Shown in pieces: positions 1 to 12,209 of a stretch of DNA of 64,000 nt. The notes under the pieces were generated by a model, which was given only the letters and a program-made list of their open reading frames with translations, had not been told where the DNA came from and ran no database searches. The DNA lies in contig NZ_JARZHF010000005.1 of the NCBI RefSeq assembly GCF_029891575.1, positions 248,001 to 312,000 of the forward strand, in the 5' to 3' direction. Source of the stretch: Salipaludibacillus daqingensis (GTDB lineage Bacteria; Bacillota; Bacilli; Bacillales; Salisediminibacteriaceae). Positions within the stretch are counted from its first letter, which is position 1. Every line of letters starts with the position of its first letter. The position numbers and the translations under genes were made by a program.

Positions 1-1277
1 TCATTCGCATACATCGTAAGCGGATCATCGAGATTCTCCCCAAGTTTAAACGCTGTTGTTGGCGTTGTTGGACCTATTACGACATCATAATTTAAAAATA
101 TGTCTTCAAAGTCTTGTTTAATTAACGTACGAACTTTTTGGGCCTTTTTATAATACGCGTCATAATAACCAGAACTTAAAGCAAATGTCCCTAACATGAT
201 TCGACGTTTTACTTCATCACCAAATCCATCTGTTCTCGTTTGTTTATATGTGTCAATTAAATTCGTTTGCTCTTTTCTTACTCCATAACGAATACCATCA
301 AAACGAGCTAAATTGGCCGATGCTTCAGATGAAGCTAACAAGTAATAAGTAGCCAAAGCATATTTAGAGTGCGGTAAGGATACTTCATCCCATGTAGCAC
401 CTAAGTCCTCCAAATGCTGAAGAGCTTGCTTCACTTGATTTTTCACATCTTCATTAACACCTTCACCAAGATATTCTTTTGGCACAGCAATTTTCATCCC
501 TTTAATATCTCCATCAAGGGCGGCAAGATAATCTGGAACATCCTTGTCTGCACTTGTTGAATCTCGGTTGTCATATCCTGCTATTTGTTGCAAAACATAA
601 GCATTGTCTTCTACACTTCTCGTAATTGGTCCAATTTGATCCAATGAAGATGCAAAGGCAACTAACCCATAACGTGATACTCGACCGTACGTTGGTTTTA
701 ATCCAACAACTCCGCAAAATGCTGCTGGTTGCCGAATCGAACCGCCTGTATCAGAACCTAATGAAAAAGGAACTTCTCCAGCTGCTACCGTCGCAGCAGA
801 TCCACCGCTTGATCCCCCTGGAACTCGCGACAGGTCCCATGGATTTTTCACTTGTTTATAGCTGGAATTTTCATTTGATGAGCCCATGGCAAACTCGTCC
901 ATGTTTAATTTCCCAATCGTTACCGTGTTGGCTGAAGCAAGTTTCTCTACAACCGTTGCATCATATAATGGATCAAAATTATCGAGCAGCTGGCTTCCAC
1001 ATGTCGTTTTCAATCCTTTTGTACTAATATTATCCTTGATCCCTACTGGTAATCCAAAAAGAACTTCTTTTGACTGAATTTGCCCTTTAGCCAGTTGATC
1101 ATCAAGCTCTGCCGCTTGCTTGAGCGCTGCTTCTTTGTTTAATCGGAGAAAAGCACCTACTTTTTCGTCCACTTCTTCAATTCGTTTGTATGATTCTTCA
1201 ACTAACTCTGTTACAGTAAGTTCTTTATTATGTAATAACTCATGGATATCACGTAATTTATGATCAAATAATCCCAT
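1..1277 (-). CDS. gatA: Asp-tRNA(Asn)/Glu-tRNA(Gln) amidotransferase subunit A, 3' end cut by window
   Basis: About 425 N-terminal residues of an amidase-signature protein are visible; the usual length is about 485, so the C-terminus lies beyond the left edge. The Ser-cisSer-Lys centre is intact: Lys81 in GIKDN, Ser156 in PGGSSGGS and Ser180 in DTGGSIRQP. The family frees ammonia from glutamine, and GatB uses it to convert misacylated Glu-tRNA(Gln) or Asp-tRNA(Asn). Start is the ATG at 1277, with AGGAGGG upstream. It lies 12 bases after gatC, and gatB is expected further left. Family assignment is certain; the role follows from known GatCAB biology. Confidence 0.97.
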   Translation of the reverse strand, partial: MGLFDHKLRDIHELLHNKELTVTELVEESYKRIEEVDEKVGAFLRLNKEAALKQAAELDDQLAKGQIQSKEVLFGLPVGIKDNISTKGLKTTCGSQLLDNFDPLYDATVVEKLASANTVTIGKLNMDEFAMGSSNENSSYKQVKNPWDLSRVPGGSSGGSAATVAAGEVPFSLGSDTGGSIRQPAAFCGVVGLKPTYGRVSRYGLVAFASSLDQIGPITRSVEDNAYVLQQIAGYDNRDSTSADKDVPDYLAALDGDIKGMKIAVPKEYLGEGVNEDVKNQVKQALQHLEDLGATWDEVSLPHSKYALATYYLLASSEASANLARFDGIRYGVRKEQTNLIDTYKQTRTDGFGDEVKRRIMLGTFALSSGYYDAYYKKAQKVRTLIKQDFEDIFLNYDVVIGPTTPTTAFKLGENLDDPLTMYAN

Positions 1278-1289
1278 TTGTTTCCCTCC

Positions 1290-1580
1290 TTATTCAAGCA
1301 CAGACGGTACTTTGAATTGCCCATCCTTTTGATCTGGTGCGTTTTTCATCGTTTCTTCTCTAGATAATGACGGTTTCACTTCATCTTCTCGTAAAACATT
1401 TCTCACGTCTAAAACATGAGAAGTTGGCTCCACGTTATCCGTGTCCAATTCATTTAATTGCTCTGCAAAACTGATGATTTCATCTAACTCATATGCTAAT
1501 TGTTCGATCTTTTCCTCTTTAAATTCAAGCCTTGCTAATTTCGCAACGTGCCTTACTTGTTCTTTCGTAATTCGTTCCAC
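1290..1580 (-). CDS. gatC: Asp/Glu-tRNA amidotransferase subunit C
   Basis: This 96-residue protein belongs to the small GatC family, which stabilises and belts together the GatA and GatB subunits of the cytoplasmic amidotransferase. The start is a GTG at 1580 preceded by GGAGGTGG at good spacing; it yields an N-terminus beginning MERITKEQV and exactly the normal family length. The frame stays open a further 261 bases upstream, but that part is low-complexity, does not resemble GatC and is not required. It heads the gatC-gatA unit; no clear promoter was resolved between it and the putP terminator. Confidence 0.95.
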   Translation of the reverse strand: MERITKEQVRHVAKLARLEFKEEKIEQLAYELDEIISFAEQLNELDTDNVEPTSHVLDVRNVLREDEVKPSLSREETMKNAPDQKDGQFKVPSVLE

Positions 1581-1911
1581 TGCATCCACCTCCACAATTT
1601 GAAAGAATATTTGCTCAATACCTGACTTTACAATAGTATGATCATACCAAATATGCTCTAGACAAGCAATCAGACAGATAATTTGATATAAAATATTATT
1701 GTTCTTTTTCTTTAGGACTTGTTCAACTTTAATCTTATTTAAAATTCCTTTCAAGCGAACGCTTTCCTCGATAAACGCTTCTGTTTCATCGAACACACAC
1801 ACAAGGATCGTCACCTCTTCCTTTTCCACTAGAGTAGCCACTCTGGTTGCTAGAACTTACGCTAGATTGCTACTTATCATGAGGGGGCGATTATACTTGA
1901 TTGCGTGACCT

Positions 1912-1957
1912 AAAAAAGCTTTCAAGCAGTCCCTTGATAGCGACCACTTGAAAGCTC
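1912..1957 (-). terminator. Intrinsic terminator after putP
   Basis: A perfect 10-bp inverted repeat, AGCTTTCAAG (1917-1926) and CTTGAAAGCT (1947-1956), is followed on the minus strand by six T residues. It lies just past the putP stop and separates putP from gatC. Confidence 0.9.
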
Positions 1958-1973
1958 TCATGTTTTTTTAAGT

Positions 1974-3482
1974 TTATAAACTTTCTTTTACTTGTTCAAA
2001 TTGATCTTGAATTTCTTGTTCTGGCTCGCCACCTAGTTTAGATACGACGTAAATAGCAATCCAAGCTAAGATAAACCCTGGAACAATTTCATAAAGGGAG
2101 AATGGAATAAGAGCTTCTGCCTGAGCCATTCGCTCACCAGTTGCCGGATCCATTGGTGGGGTAGACATAATATCCCAAAGGATAACGGATGCTCCACCTA
2201 CGACCATTCCTGCTAAAGCTCCCCACTTCGTCATCTTTTTCCAGAAAAGTGCTAAGATCACGACAGGACCAAAAGCTGCACCAAAACCTGCCCACGCATA
2301 ACCTACGAGATCCAAGACTGTAGACTCTGGATTGTAAGCTAAGAAAATCGCAAACAACGCTATTGCAACAACACCTAAACGACCTACCATGACTAACTCT
2401 CTTTGGGAAGCATTCTTACGGAATAATGCTTTATAGAAGTCTTCTGTTAACGCACTTGATGAAACGAGTAACTGAGAGTCAATTGTACTCATGATCGCTG
2501 CTAAAATTGCAGCTAATAGGAACCCAGATACCCACGGATTAAATAACACTTGAGTAAATTCAATAAAAACTGTTTCTGAATTCGCTAGAGGCGCATCAGC
2601 AAAGTAGGCAATCCCTACAAAACCTGTGAATATAGCACCGAATAAAGCAAATACCATCCAAGACATCCCAACTAAACGTGCTTTTGGAATTTCATCTTTT
2701 GATTTCACCGCCATAAAACGAGCGATGATATGAGGCTGTCCAAAATAACCAAGCCCCCAAGCTAGTAAGGAAACAATACCCAAAAAGGTTGTACCAGTGA
2801 AAACATCCAAATAAGCTGGGTCAATATCGCCAACTCGTTGAACCGTTTCACCCCAACCTCCCATATCTGAGATAGCTACCACAGGAACTATAATTAGAGC
2901 TAAGAACATTAAAATACCTTGTGCAAAGTCTGTCCACGAAACAGCTAGGAAGCCACCTAGGAAGGTATAGGATATGATAACTATCGCACCTATCCATAAC
3001 GCTTGTGTATAGCTAAATCCAAATGAACTTTCAAATAAAATCGCTCCCCCAACTAAACCGGAGGATGTATAGAACGCAAAGAAAATTAATATAACAAGTG
3101 CTGAAACAATACGCAGTATTTTCGTGTCATCTTTGAATCTGTTTTCAAAAAAGTCAGGAAGTGTAATGGAATCTCCTGCAATTTCCGTATACATACGTAA
3201 TCGAGTTGCAACAAACTGCCAGTTCAAATAGGCACCGATAGCAAGCCCGACTCCTATCCAAATTTCTGTCATACCAGCTGCATACATCGCTCCTGGTAGT
3301 CCTAGTAATAGCCAACTACTCATGTCTGAAGCACCAGCACTAAGTGCGGCTACCCCACCGCCTAATCGGCGTCCACCTAATACATAATCCGATAAGTTAT
3401 TTGTCATTTTATAAGCTACTAGTCCTATACCTAACATACCTATAAGATAAATAATAAACGTTATTAACGTCGAAGTTTCCAT
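1974..3482 (-). CDS. putP: Sodium/proline symporter (SSS family)
   Basis: The 502-residue protein has about 13 hydrophobic segments typical of sodium:solute symporters. It carries the family signature region around GGFLAVSWTDFAQG and ends in a hydrophilic, Glu/Gln-rich tail. PutP/OpuE-type members import proline with sodium for nutrition or osmoprotection. The start ATG at 3482 uses a GAGAGGAGAGG ribosome site that lies inside the preceding 34-codon reading frame, two bases after its stop, so translation is probably coupled. The position beside gatC matches opuE in B. subtilis. Proline as substrate is inferred from family and position; another solute remains possible. Confidence 0.9.
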   Translation of the reverse strand: METSTLITFIIYLIGMLGIGLVAYKMTNNLSDYVLGGRRLGGGVAALSAGASDMSSWLLLGLPGAMYAAGMTEIWIGVGLAIGAYLNWQFVATRLRMYTEIAGDSITLPDFFENRFKDDTKILRIVSALVILIFFAFYTSSGLVGGAILFESSFGFSYTQALWIGAIVIISYTFLGGFLAVSWTDFAQGILMFLALIIVPVVAISDMGGWGETVQRVGDIDPAYLDVFTGTTFLGIVSLLAWGLGYFGQPHIIARFMAVKSKDEIPKARLVGMSWMVFALFGAIFTGFVGIAYFADAPLANSETVFIEFTQVLFNPWVSGFLLAAILAAIMSTIDSQLLVSSSALTEDFYKALFRKNASQRELVMVGRLGVVAIALFAIFLAYNPESTVLDLVGYAWAGFGAAFGPVVILALFWKKMTKWGALAGMVVGGASVILWDIMSTPPMDPATGERMAQAEALIPFSLYEIVPGFILAWIAIYVVSKLGGEPEQEIQDQFEQVKESL

Positions 3483-3484
3483 GA

Positions 3485-3589
3485 CTATCCTCTCCTCTCA
3501 GTAAAGAATGTAATAATTGATAAGATCACTAATAATGGCATTGGAACAAATAACAAAAACCACGTCGCTGCTGTCAATGAGTGTTCCAT
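3485..3589 (-). CDS. Symporter small accessory protein, 34 residues
   Basis: A short frame, ATG at 3589 to TAG at 3485, follows a GAGGGGGG ribosome site. It encodes MEHSLTAATWFLLF, a single hydrophobic helix over about residues 6-28, and a basic end TERRG. Its stop lies two bases before putP and contains the putP ribosome site. Tiny one-helix proteins directly upstream of SSS or NSS symporters are a known class (symporter small accessory proteins; MetS of MetPS is an analogue). The reading frame, ribosome site and position are seen directly; partnership with PutP is inferred. Confidence 0.75.
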   Translation of the reverse strand: MEHSLTAATWFLLFVPMPLLVILSIITFFTERRG

Positions 3590-3958
3590 ACTGTTCCCCC
3601 CCTCACATATTGAATTTCAAGAAAATTAAGACTAAAGATGTATTTATCATAGCATATTATACGAATAAAATACCATCTTAAATATACAGAACTATACATT
3701 AATCTGAATTTTCTCAATATACCTTCAAATCTCAAACGAAAAGCATAAGCAGAAGTTTATCACATATTTATTGTAAGAACATTGCAAATATTGTTTTAAT
3801 AATCAGTAATTGTATTTTTATACAAATAATCTTCTTTCATTTACGCTTGCAGACTTAATGGGTCATATATATTCATCAAAAAAAATGAAAATTAATAGCC
3901 TATTTCATAACATGTTCCTATTTTACCTTATGTCCCTTTAAATTATTCTAGTACAAAA
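3590..3958. other. Intergenic region upstream of the putP unit
   Basis: AT-rich stretch between the putP operon start and the camS terminator. No convincing gene, RNA or repeat is seen. It probably contains the putP promoter, but no hexamer pair with proper spacing could be chosen with confidence. Confidence 0.5.
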
Positions 3959-3990
3959 GAAACTCCTGAACATTGATGTCCAGGAGTTTC
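3959..3990 (-). terminator. Intrinsic terminator after camS
   Basis: Ten-bp inverted repeat GAAACTCCTG / CAGGAGTTTC with a 12-base loop, followed on the minus strand by TTTT. It lies 8 bases past the camS stop. Confidence 0.88.
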
Positions 3991-3997
3991 CATTACG

Positions 3998-5173
3998 TTA
4001 TTTATATATATGAATATAAGGTTCTTGGTCCGCATATTGAATAATAATCGATTCAGGTCCGTTAACAGATTCGACATAGATATGAATTGGCACTTGTGTA
4101 GCAAACGTTGATTCTACTCGACCACTAATAAATTGTGTTAAAGCGATAATTTCCGCTTTGCCATGAGACTGAATGTTCAGCTCAATTTTTAATTCTTCTA
4201 ACATGTCATTTTTGTAACGACCTTTTCCAACGACACCAACCGTGCGATCAAAAAACTCTTCTATTTCCTCTCTAAATTGGGAAAAGTTACTAGATAAATT
4301 TGGTTGGTCATTTCTTGCTCGTTGAGATGGGAATACAATAAAATCTTCATTAATGGACTCCCAACCTTGAATCTCAGATTGACCACTCTCAACATTTCCC
4401 ATAGAAACAAAAGAACCCGGAGCCACCGACCCTCTTTCTTCTTCTTGGTATAGAGCAAAAGTAATCGGTACTTCTTCTAAACCTTCCATTGCTCTCATTC
4501 GTTCTAAGATTTCTTGAGCGATTTCGCGCCCTTGTTCCAATGTTTCTTCAGGATCTAATGGTTCTTCATGGAAATAGTATCCCCCATCTTCATCTACTGT
4601 TCGGAAATAATAAACAGATCTCAGTGATAGTCCGATGACGACCCCGCCAAGATTGACACCTTCTTCTTCATTACCATAAAAGTAATTATGTTCCATAATA
4701 TGAGACAATACAAGCGGATTGCTACGCATTCTTTCTTCATCATCGTCTCCATCTCCAAGAGAAGGGTTCAATCCAAATTGATTACCATCTTCATCAGGGT
4801 CATACCGACGTAACCAACTATTTATCCTGCTCCCATCCAAGTGCTGTCCTTCTTGAAAGTAGTAATCTTCTTGATCATAAAAGCCACTTGCAATTTCAAT
4901 TAACCCCATCTCGAATTGATTTAAATCCACTCGGTTTTCCATAGCATGAGCTACATTTCCCCGCGCTTCACTCCTGTGATACTTTCCATCTCTTAACACA
5001 TTACGATAAAAGTTATCAGGAGAATCAATGGTAGGTGTAATGACGTATTGTTGTTCCTCTTCTTCCTCTGTTTCTTCTACAATGATCACATCTTCTTCGC
5101 TTCTTTCAAGAGCAGGAATACATCCTGTCAAAAGAATAACAAACGAAAGACTAAGTATATTCCACTTTTTCAT
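3998..5173 (-). CDS. camS: CamS family sex-pheromone-type lipoprotein
   Basis: The 391-residue protein begins with a lipoprotein signal ending in the lipobox LLTGC, so Cys17 should be lipidated and the mature protein anchored outside the membrane. A strongly acidic Glu-rich linker follows, then the CamS domain. In Staphylococcus and Enterococcus the signal peptide of this family is processed to pheromone-like peptides; in Bacillus the homologue YerH has no settled function. It follows ligA, as yerH does in B. subtilis. Start ATG at 5173 has GAGGAG upstream. Identification is good; function is unknown. Confidence 0.9.
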   Translation of the reverse strand: MKKWNILSLSFVILLTGCIPALERSEEDVIIVEETEEEEEQQYVITPTIDSPDNFYRNVLRDGKYHRSEARGNVAHAMENRVDLNQFEMGLIEIASGFYDQEDYYFQEGQHLDGSRINSWLRRYDPDEDGNQFGLNPSLGDGDDDEERMRSNPLVLSHIMEHNYFYGNEEEGVNLGGVVIGLSLRSVYYFRTVDEDGGYYFHEEPLDPEETLEQGREIAQEILERMRAMEGLEEVPITFALYQEEERGSVAPGSFVSMGNVESGQSEIQGWESINEDFIVFPSQRARNDQPNLSSNFSQFREEIEEFFDRTVGVVGKGRYKNDMLEELKIELNIQSHGKAEIIALTQFISGRVESTFATQVPIHIYVESVNGPESIIIQYADQEPYIHIYK

Positions 5174-5315
5174 TTATATTCACACTCCTCGCCATCGACT
5201 TTATGGCGTCGCAACCTGACAAACCGTTCAATCGACTTGCCTATTTTTCAGTTCTACTTGCCATTTTCTCACAAACCAATGGCGCGGTCTAGCCTAACAT
5301 TTTACGTAGTTTTAT

Positions 5316-7340
<2,025 letters not shown>

Positions 7341-9599
7341 TTACCCTTTCGTAATCGGAGCAAATTTTGCAGCCAATCTTTTCACGCCGACTTGAGGAAA
7401 TGCTATATCCAATTCGACGTTCTCACCGCTCCCTTTCAAACTAACGACCGTACCTGTTCCCCATTTTTTATGAAGCGCTTTATCTCCAACTCCCCATTCA
7501 AATGAAGCACCTTCTGTTGTCGTCGTTTGAGGTGTTGATACCGTTTTTCTTTGTTTTTGCGGTGACCGTGTCGGTGCTTTGCCTCCGTTGCTGGATGTAC
7601 TTAAAGCACTTAGACCTTTCCGAGACGTTTGCATCCAAGGTGGTGTTGCCGCCTTTTCTTTTCCTATTGTTTCTAGTAATTCACTAGGCACTTCGCTAAG
7701 AAAACGTGACGGTGGATTTATGTTCGTTCGGCCGTAAAGCGTCCGCATTTGTGCCCGACTCAAGTAAAGTCGCTGCTCAGCACGAGTAATTCCTACATAA
7801 GCAAGTCTTCGTTCTTCTTCCATTTCTACTTCTTCCATTAGCGCTCGACTATGAGGAAACACCCCTTCTTCCAAACCGATTAGGAAAACGAGTGGAAATT
7901 CCAATCCTTTTGCTGAGTGAAGTGTCATAAGTAAGATTTTTTCGCTAGCTTCTTCCTCGTCATCGACTTTATCAATATCTGCTATTAATGCTAAATCAGT
8001 AAGGAATGCAATCAACGTTTTATCTTCATTCACTTCTTCAAATTCTTTTGCAACTGTTAAAAATTCATTAATGTTTTCTAATCGCCCCTCTGCTTCAAGG
8101 CTCTTATCATTTTTGAGCATTTCCCTGTACCCTGTCTTTTCTAGCAGCTCTTCGACTAACTCCATGACAGGTAAATATTCTTGCATCTGCACCCAACCGC
8201 GCAGTTGATCAGCAAATTCTCGTAACATCTTCGTGAAACGAGCACTCAATCCAATTTGATCAACTTCTTGAATTGTTTGAAACAAAGATAAATCATGATG
8301 ATTGGCATACTCTTGAATTTTATCTAATGTTGTATTTCCAATCCCACGTTTAGGTACGTTGATAATTCGTCTTAAACTAATATCATCGTCAGGGTTGGCA
8401 ACGAGTCTTAAATAAGCAAGCAAATCTTTGATTTCTTTTCTATCGTAGAACTTCGTACCGCCAACAATCGTATAAGATAAATTAGACTTAACGAATAATT
8501 CCTCGATCACACGGGACTGAGCATTCGTACGATAAAGAACCGCCACATCTGACGCTTTATATTTACCACTATTGATATGTTCTTGTATTCTCCCAACGAC
8601 AAATTGAGCTTCATCATGCTCGTTACTAGCCTCATAATAACTCAGCTTTTCCCCGTCGATATTTTCTGTCCATAAATTCTTCGGCTTCCTTCCAGTATTT
8701 TTATCAATCACTTTGTTGGCAGCTTCAAGAATTCTTTTTGTGGATCGGTAGTTTTGCTCTAACATGACGACCGTGGCATTTGTGTAATCTTTTTCAAAGG
8801 ACATAATATTTCCGATATCTGCCCCTCGCCATCGATAAATCGACTGATCTGAGTCCCCAACGACACAAATGTTTTTGTGACGATCTGCCATCATATTCAC
8901 TAACACGTATTGTGCCCTGTTCGTATCCTGGTACTCATCCACCATGACATAGCGGAAGCGGCGTTGATAATATTCAAGCACTTCAGGAACCAATTTGAAA
9001 AGTTTGATCGTTGTCATAATTAAATCATCAAAATCCAATGCTTGGTTTTTCTTTAATTCTTTTTGATACGCTTCATATACTTTATGAACAGTTTCATCGT
9101 AATAACTGTTCGCTGTTTTCGCAAAGTCTGCCGGCGTTTTCAATTCATTTTTTGCTGAACTGATTGAACCAAGGATTGTCCGTGGATCAAATTTTTTCGA
9201 ATCGATATTCATTTCTTTTACTAGACGTTTGATGACCGTTTTTTGATCCGTCGAGTCAAGGATTGTAAAGTTTCGATTAAAACCAATCCGGTCTATATCT
9301 CTTCTAAGTATTCTCACACACATGGAGTGAAACGTGGAAATCCACATTCCTTCTGCTTGTCCACCTATGATTTTCGCTACTCGGTCTTTCATTTCTCGCG
9401 CCGCTTTGTTTGTAAAGGTAATCGCAAGAATCGACCAGTGGGGTACCTCTTTTTCCCCAATTAAATATGCAATTCGGTGCGTCAACACCCTCGTCTTTCC
9501 ACTACCTGCTCCGGCCATAATCAACAACGGTCCTTCTGCGTGTTTGACTGCCTCCTGTTGTTCCGGATTTAATCCTTCCAATAATTCACTTTTCATCAT
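7341..9599 (-). CDS. pcrA: ATP-dependent DNA helicase PcrA (UvrD/Rep type)
   Basis: Superfamily 1A helicase of about 752 residues with Walker A GAGSGKT, Walker B VDEYQDTN, the [14 protein letters not shown] motif and motif [17 protein letters not shown]-terminal tail with a small domain ([16 protein letters not shown]) is typical of PcrA and links to RNA polymerase. It is essential in Bacillus for rolling-circle replication and for clearing RecA and transcription complexes. The frame also opens at a TTG (9611), but no ribosome site precedes it; tandem ATGs at 9599 and 9596 sit behind GGATGGTG and are preferred. It is followed by ligA in the same unit. Confidence 0.96.
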   Translation of the reverse strand: MMKSELLEGLNPEQQEAVKHAEGPLLIMAGAGSGKTRVLTHRIAYLIGEKEVPHWSILAITFTNKAAREMKDRVAKIIGGQAEGMWISTFHSMCVRILRRDIDRIGFNRNFTILDSTDQKTVIKRLVKEMNIDSKKFDPRTILGSISSAKNELKTPADFAKTANSYYDETVHKVYEAYQKELKKNQALDFDDLIMTTIKLFKLVPEVLEYYQRRFRYVMVDEYQDTNRAQYVLVNMMADRHKNICVVGDSDQSIYRWRGADIGNIMSFEKDYTNATVVMLEQNYRSTKRILEAANKVIDKNTGRKPKNLWTENIDGEKLSYYEASNEHDEAQFVVGRIQEHINSGKYKASDVAVLYRTNAQSRVIEELFVKSNLSYTIVGGTKFYDRKEIKDLLAYLRLVANPDDDISLRRIINVPKRGIGNTTLDKIQEYANHHDLSLFQTIQEVDQIGLSARFTKMLREFADQLRGWVQMQEYLPVMELVEELLEKTGYREMLKNDKSLEAEGRLENINEFLTVAKEFEEVNEDKTLIAFLTDLALIADIDKVDDEEEASEKILLMTLHSAKGLEFPLVFLIGLEEGVFPHSRALMEEVEMEEERRLAYVGITRAEQRLYLSRAQMRTLYGRTNINPPSRFLSEVPSELLETIGKEKAATPPWMQTSRKGLSALSTSSNGGKAPTRSPQKQRKTVSTPQTTTTEGASFEWGVGDKALHKKWGTGTVVSLKGSGENVELDIAFPQVGVKRLAAKFAPITKG

Positions 9600-9662
9600 T
9601 TCACCATCCAAACGTACGTTCTAATTAATGCTATTTTACCCTTTTATCAGCCGTTTGTACAC

Positions 9663-10352
9663 TTAATTTTTTACTGCAGCAACAGTTTTCAGCGCACTTT
9701 TCAAATCGGTATATATGATGTTACCAACCACGATTGTATCCGCATGTTCTGCCATCTCTACCGCTTGCTCAAGAGACTCAATGCCTCCACCGTAAAAAAG
9801 TTGTGATTTCTCTAGTACTCGACTTACTTCTTTCACCGTTGAAAGCTCGCCATAAATCCCGCTATACTCCAGATAAAAGATTGGCATATGAAAAAGTTGA
9901 TCCGTCATCCGAGCATACGCAACAATATCTTCCTCATCAAGTTCTGTATCTGCATCGGTTAACTGAGCCACTTTCGATTCAGGGTTAAGGACGCAATATC
10001 CCTCAGATAATACTTCTTCAAAATTCATTAAATGACCGAATTCCTTTAACGCACGATGGTGCAATCCATTCAGCCATGCGGTATGCCTAGTATTCAAAAC
10101 AGACGGAATTAAATAGTAATCAAATCCTGGAACGACAGAGTGGAGATTACTAACTTCTAATACACATGTCACACTGAAGCGTCTGACTCGCATTAGCAAA
10201 TCAAGGGTGTTCTCTTCTGTGACACCGTCACTTCCTCCAATGATTACCGCATCTGTTCCAGACTCACATATTTGTTCTAATGCCTCTTCAGACAGATCTT
10301 TGTTCGGATCCAACTTAAAAACGTGTTTCCATTCGTAATAAACTTTCATCAT
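9663..10352 (-). CDS. pcrB: Heptaprenylglyceryl phosphate synthase
   Basis: A TIM-barrel prenyltransferase of about 229 residues with the family motifs [28 protein letters not shown] and the phosphate-binding FYGGGI and VVGNIIY segments. PcrB joins heptaprenyl diphosphate to sn-glycerol-1-phosphate, an archaeal-type ether lipid step known from B. subtilis. Start is set at tandem ATGs (10352/10349), behind GGAG; an ATG at 10367 would add MIGDK and lacks a ribosome site. It heads the pcrB-pcrA-ligA series, as in B. subtilis. Repeat array A1 lies upstream. Confidence 0.95.
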   Translation of the reverse strand: MMKVYYEWKHVFKLDPNKDLSEEALEQICESGTDAVIIGGSDGVTEENTLDLLMRVRRFSVTCVLEVSNLHSVVPGFDYYLIPSVLNTRHTAWLNGLHHRALKEFGHLMNFEEVLSEGYCVLNPESKVAQLTDADTELDEEDIVAYARMTDQLFHMPIFYLEYSGIYGELSTVKEVSRVLEKSQLFYGGGIESLEQAVEMAEHADTIVVGNIIYTDLKSALKTVAAVKN

Positions 10353-10500
10353 TTTATCTCCAATCATCCATTGCGTTATCGTCTGTGGAATAGTATATCA
10401 AAAAATAGTAGGAGACTCGACAATCAAGACGTTAAACTTGTTAATTTGTCTAAGATTGTTTGGAAGAGTGGCATTTCGAGTCAATAATCATTCTAGTTTA

Positions 10501-10611
10501 CGCATAAAGGGCTGTTTTTCACGCACAAACTGTGTTTCTCACGCACAAACTGTGTTTCTCACGCACAAATCTCGTTTCTCACGCACAACTCTCATTTTTC
10601 ACGCACAACAG
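10501..10611. repeat. Tandem repeat array A1, 20-bp period
   Basis: Five copies of CGCACAA occur exactly every 20 bases (10522, 10542, 10562, 10582, 10602), preceded by a degenerate CGCATAAA unit at 10501. Each unit ends TTTCTCA or TTTTTCA, giving a conserved 14-15 base core around TTTCTCACGCACAA and about 5-6 variable bases. The array lies between the divergent pcrB and NERD genes. A second copy, A2, lies beyond the NERD gene. Confidence 0.9.
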
Positions 10612-10762
10612 CCCACCTGTTCCTAATAAGCACTCACACAAGCTCGTCCATCGACAAAAATTACATAAATTCGCCTCATTTAAGCGTAATTTAAGAAAGG
10701 TTTTTACTAACAAATGTCGAAAGTATGTTCCAGTAATCAAATATGCCTATGAGGTGATTATT

Positions 10763-11746
10763 TTGATATTAAAACCACGCTCCATCCCTCTTATCATTCT
10801 TCAATTGAAAGCTCTTCTGCGTCGACTCCCCAATAATGACCATAGAAGACCATCCATTGAAAAAGATCTAATCATGTTCGAAAAAGGACATCGTGGCGAA
10901 CTCCAACTGGACCATTATTTAAACTTTTTCACCACAGATCCCCACTTCCTGATTCAAGGATTACGACTTCGAGACAACTTCGGAAGTTTCTTTCAAGTAG
11001 ACACTCTTTTATTGGTCCGTTCTTACTTTTGTCTTTTTGAAGTGAAAAACTGGAGTGGTACGATCTCCTTTAATCCTGCACTCAAGCAAGCGACTCGCAA
11101 AGTCCAAGGTGAGCAGGAAGGTTGCAGCGACCCTATTAGTCAAGTTTTCCTTCAACGAACACATCTCCTTAAATGGCTACAAAATCACCGATTTTCTACC
11201 ACGATTCCTATCTATCCATTTGTTGTCATCAGCTATCCAACGACAACGATTGAAATAGAAAATAACTTTAAACTAATAGCTGATCATGTGTTTCATGCTC
11301 ACGCTGTTCTTGATCACCTGAAAAAATTAAATGACAAAATGTCAACTGATTTTTTGGATAAAAAGACTTTACGAAAAATAGGCAAAGCAATCGTCAAACA
11401 TGACGTCCCTAAAAAAGAGGACGTATTAAAAAAGTATCTGATCAACCGAAATGAACTCATTACTGGAGTTTGCTGCGAAGCGTGCGGTTGCTATTCGATT
11501 ATCCGCTCTCAAGGCCAATGGTACTGCTCTTCATGCCGCACTTCATCCAAGACGGCTCATAAGCAAGCATTAGAAGATTATTCATTATTGATTGGCAATA
11601 CGATAACAAACGCAGAAGCTAGGTGGTTTTTGAGGGTGTCTTCTAGAAATGTCGTTAACTATTTATGTAAAGACATGAAACTATTAGTTAGTGGAAAAAG
11701 CAAATCTAGTAAGTACAACTTGCCAAATAAATATCCTTATATGTAA
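10763..11746 (+). CDS. NERD-domain (nuclease-related) protein with zinc ribbon
   Basis: The 327-residue product has a NERD domain at about residues 38-150, including GHRGELQLDHYL, the FQVDTLLL strand and FEVKNW; Glu and Lys of the E-x-K motif resemble a restriction-endonuclease-like active site. A C-terminal four-Cys zinc ribbon follows (CCEAC, then WYCSSC). Start is the TTG at 10763 behind GAGGTGA; upstream codons run through repeats and are not coding. Many Bacillaceae have such proteins and their role is unknown. It lies opposite in strand to its neighbours, between yerC and pcrB, which are adjacent in B. subtilis, and is bracketed by related repeat arrays. Confidence 0.85.
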   Translation: MILKPRSIPLIILQLKALLRRLPNNDHRRPSIEKDLIMFEKGHRGELQLDHYLNFFTTDPHFLIQGLRLRDNFGSFFQVDTLLLVRSYFCLFEVKNWSGTISFNPALKQATRKVQGEQEGCSDPISQVFLQRTHLLKWLQNHRFSTTIPIYPFVVISYPTTTIEIENNFKLIADHVFHAHAVLDHLKKLNDKMSTDFLDKKTLRKIGKAIVKHDVPKKEDVLKKYLINRNELITGVCCEACGCYSIIRSQGQWYCSSCRTSSKTAHKQALEDYSLLIGNTITNAEARWFLRVSSRNVVNYLCKDMKLLVSGKSKSSKYNLPNKYPYM

Positions 11747-11752
11747 GAATTA

Positions 11753-11824
11753 CGCATAAGTCGGTATTCTCACGCACAAATTGGTATTTTCACGCACAAA
11801 CACACGTTTCTCACGCACAAACAA
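11753..11824. repeat. Tandem repeat array A2, same family as A1
   Basis: A degenerate CGCATAAG unit at 11753 is followed by CGCACAA at 11773, 11793 and 11814 (periods 20, 20, 21), each preceded by TTCTCA or TTTTCA. The core is identical to array A1 about 1.2 kb away. It lies between the convergent NERD gene and yerC. Confidence 0.9.
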
Positions 11825-11844
11825 ACACACACCATAAATCTACC

Positions 11845-11873
11845 AAAAAGAGACCCGGCGCAGCCAGGTCTCC
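11845..11873 (-). terminator. Intrinsic terminator after yerC
   Basis: Minus-strand hairpin with outer stem GAGACC / GGTCTC and a GC-rich inner part, followed by five T residues, directly after the yerC stop. Confidence 0.88.
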
Positions 11874-11886
11874 ATGGAATCAATCT

Positions 11887-12180
11887 TTATTTTTCATGGA
11901 CTCGGTCTAAAGCAAACTTGTAACCGTCATTTCCATAATTGATACAGCGTTTCACTCTTGAAATTGTTGCAGTGCTAGCACCAGTATCCTTTTCGATTCG
12001 TTGGTAGGTGTCGCCATCCATGAGCATGCGCGCCACTTCCAACCGTTGTGCTAACGATTGAATTTCATTCATTGTACAGAGATCATCGAAGAAAGTGTAA
12101 CATTCTTCCACATCTTTCAAACTTAAAATGGCTTTGAAAAGTTGATCTAACTCTTTTCCTCTTAATTTATCGATTTGCAT
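11887..12180 (-). CDS. yerC: YerC/YecD family TrpR-like DNA-binding protein
   Basis: This 97-residue protein is nearly identical in pattern to B. subtilis YerC, a TrpR-superfamily helix-turn-helix protein. The segments LAQRLEVARML and TGASTATISRVKRC form the helix-turn-helix region, about residues 40-80. The regulated genes are not established. ATG at 12180 has GAAAGGATG upstream. It lies 29 bases after yerB and is followed by a strong terminator, so the yerA-yerB-yerC order ends here. It would act in the cytoplasm as a transcription regulator. Confidence 0.93.
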   Translation of the reverse strand: MQIDKLRGKELDQLFKAILSLKDVEECYTFFDDLCTMNEIQSLAQRLEVARMLMDGDTYQRIEKDTGASTATISRVKRCINYGNDGYKFALDRVHEK

Positions 12181-12209
12181 GTCATGAATTCATCCTTTCT
12201 TCATCTCAC

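Noticed and set aside
1581..1841. N-terminal extension of the gatC frame
   Set aside because: Low-complexity, not GatC-like, and a GTG with GGAGGTGG at 1580 gives the normal length.
9600..9611. TTG start for pcrA
   Set aside because: No ribosome site upstream; tandem ATGs at 9599/9596 behind GGATGGTG are better.
10532..10762. Extension of the NERD frame through repeat array A1
   Set aside because: The peptide only translates the repeats; GAGGTGA and TTG at 10763 give a sound start.
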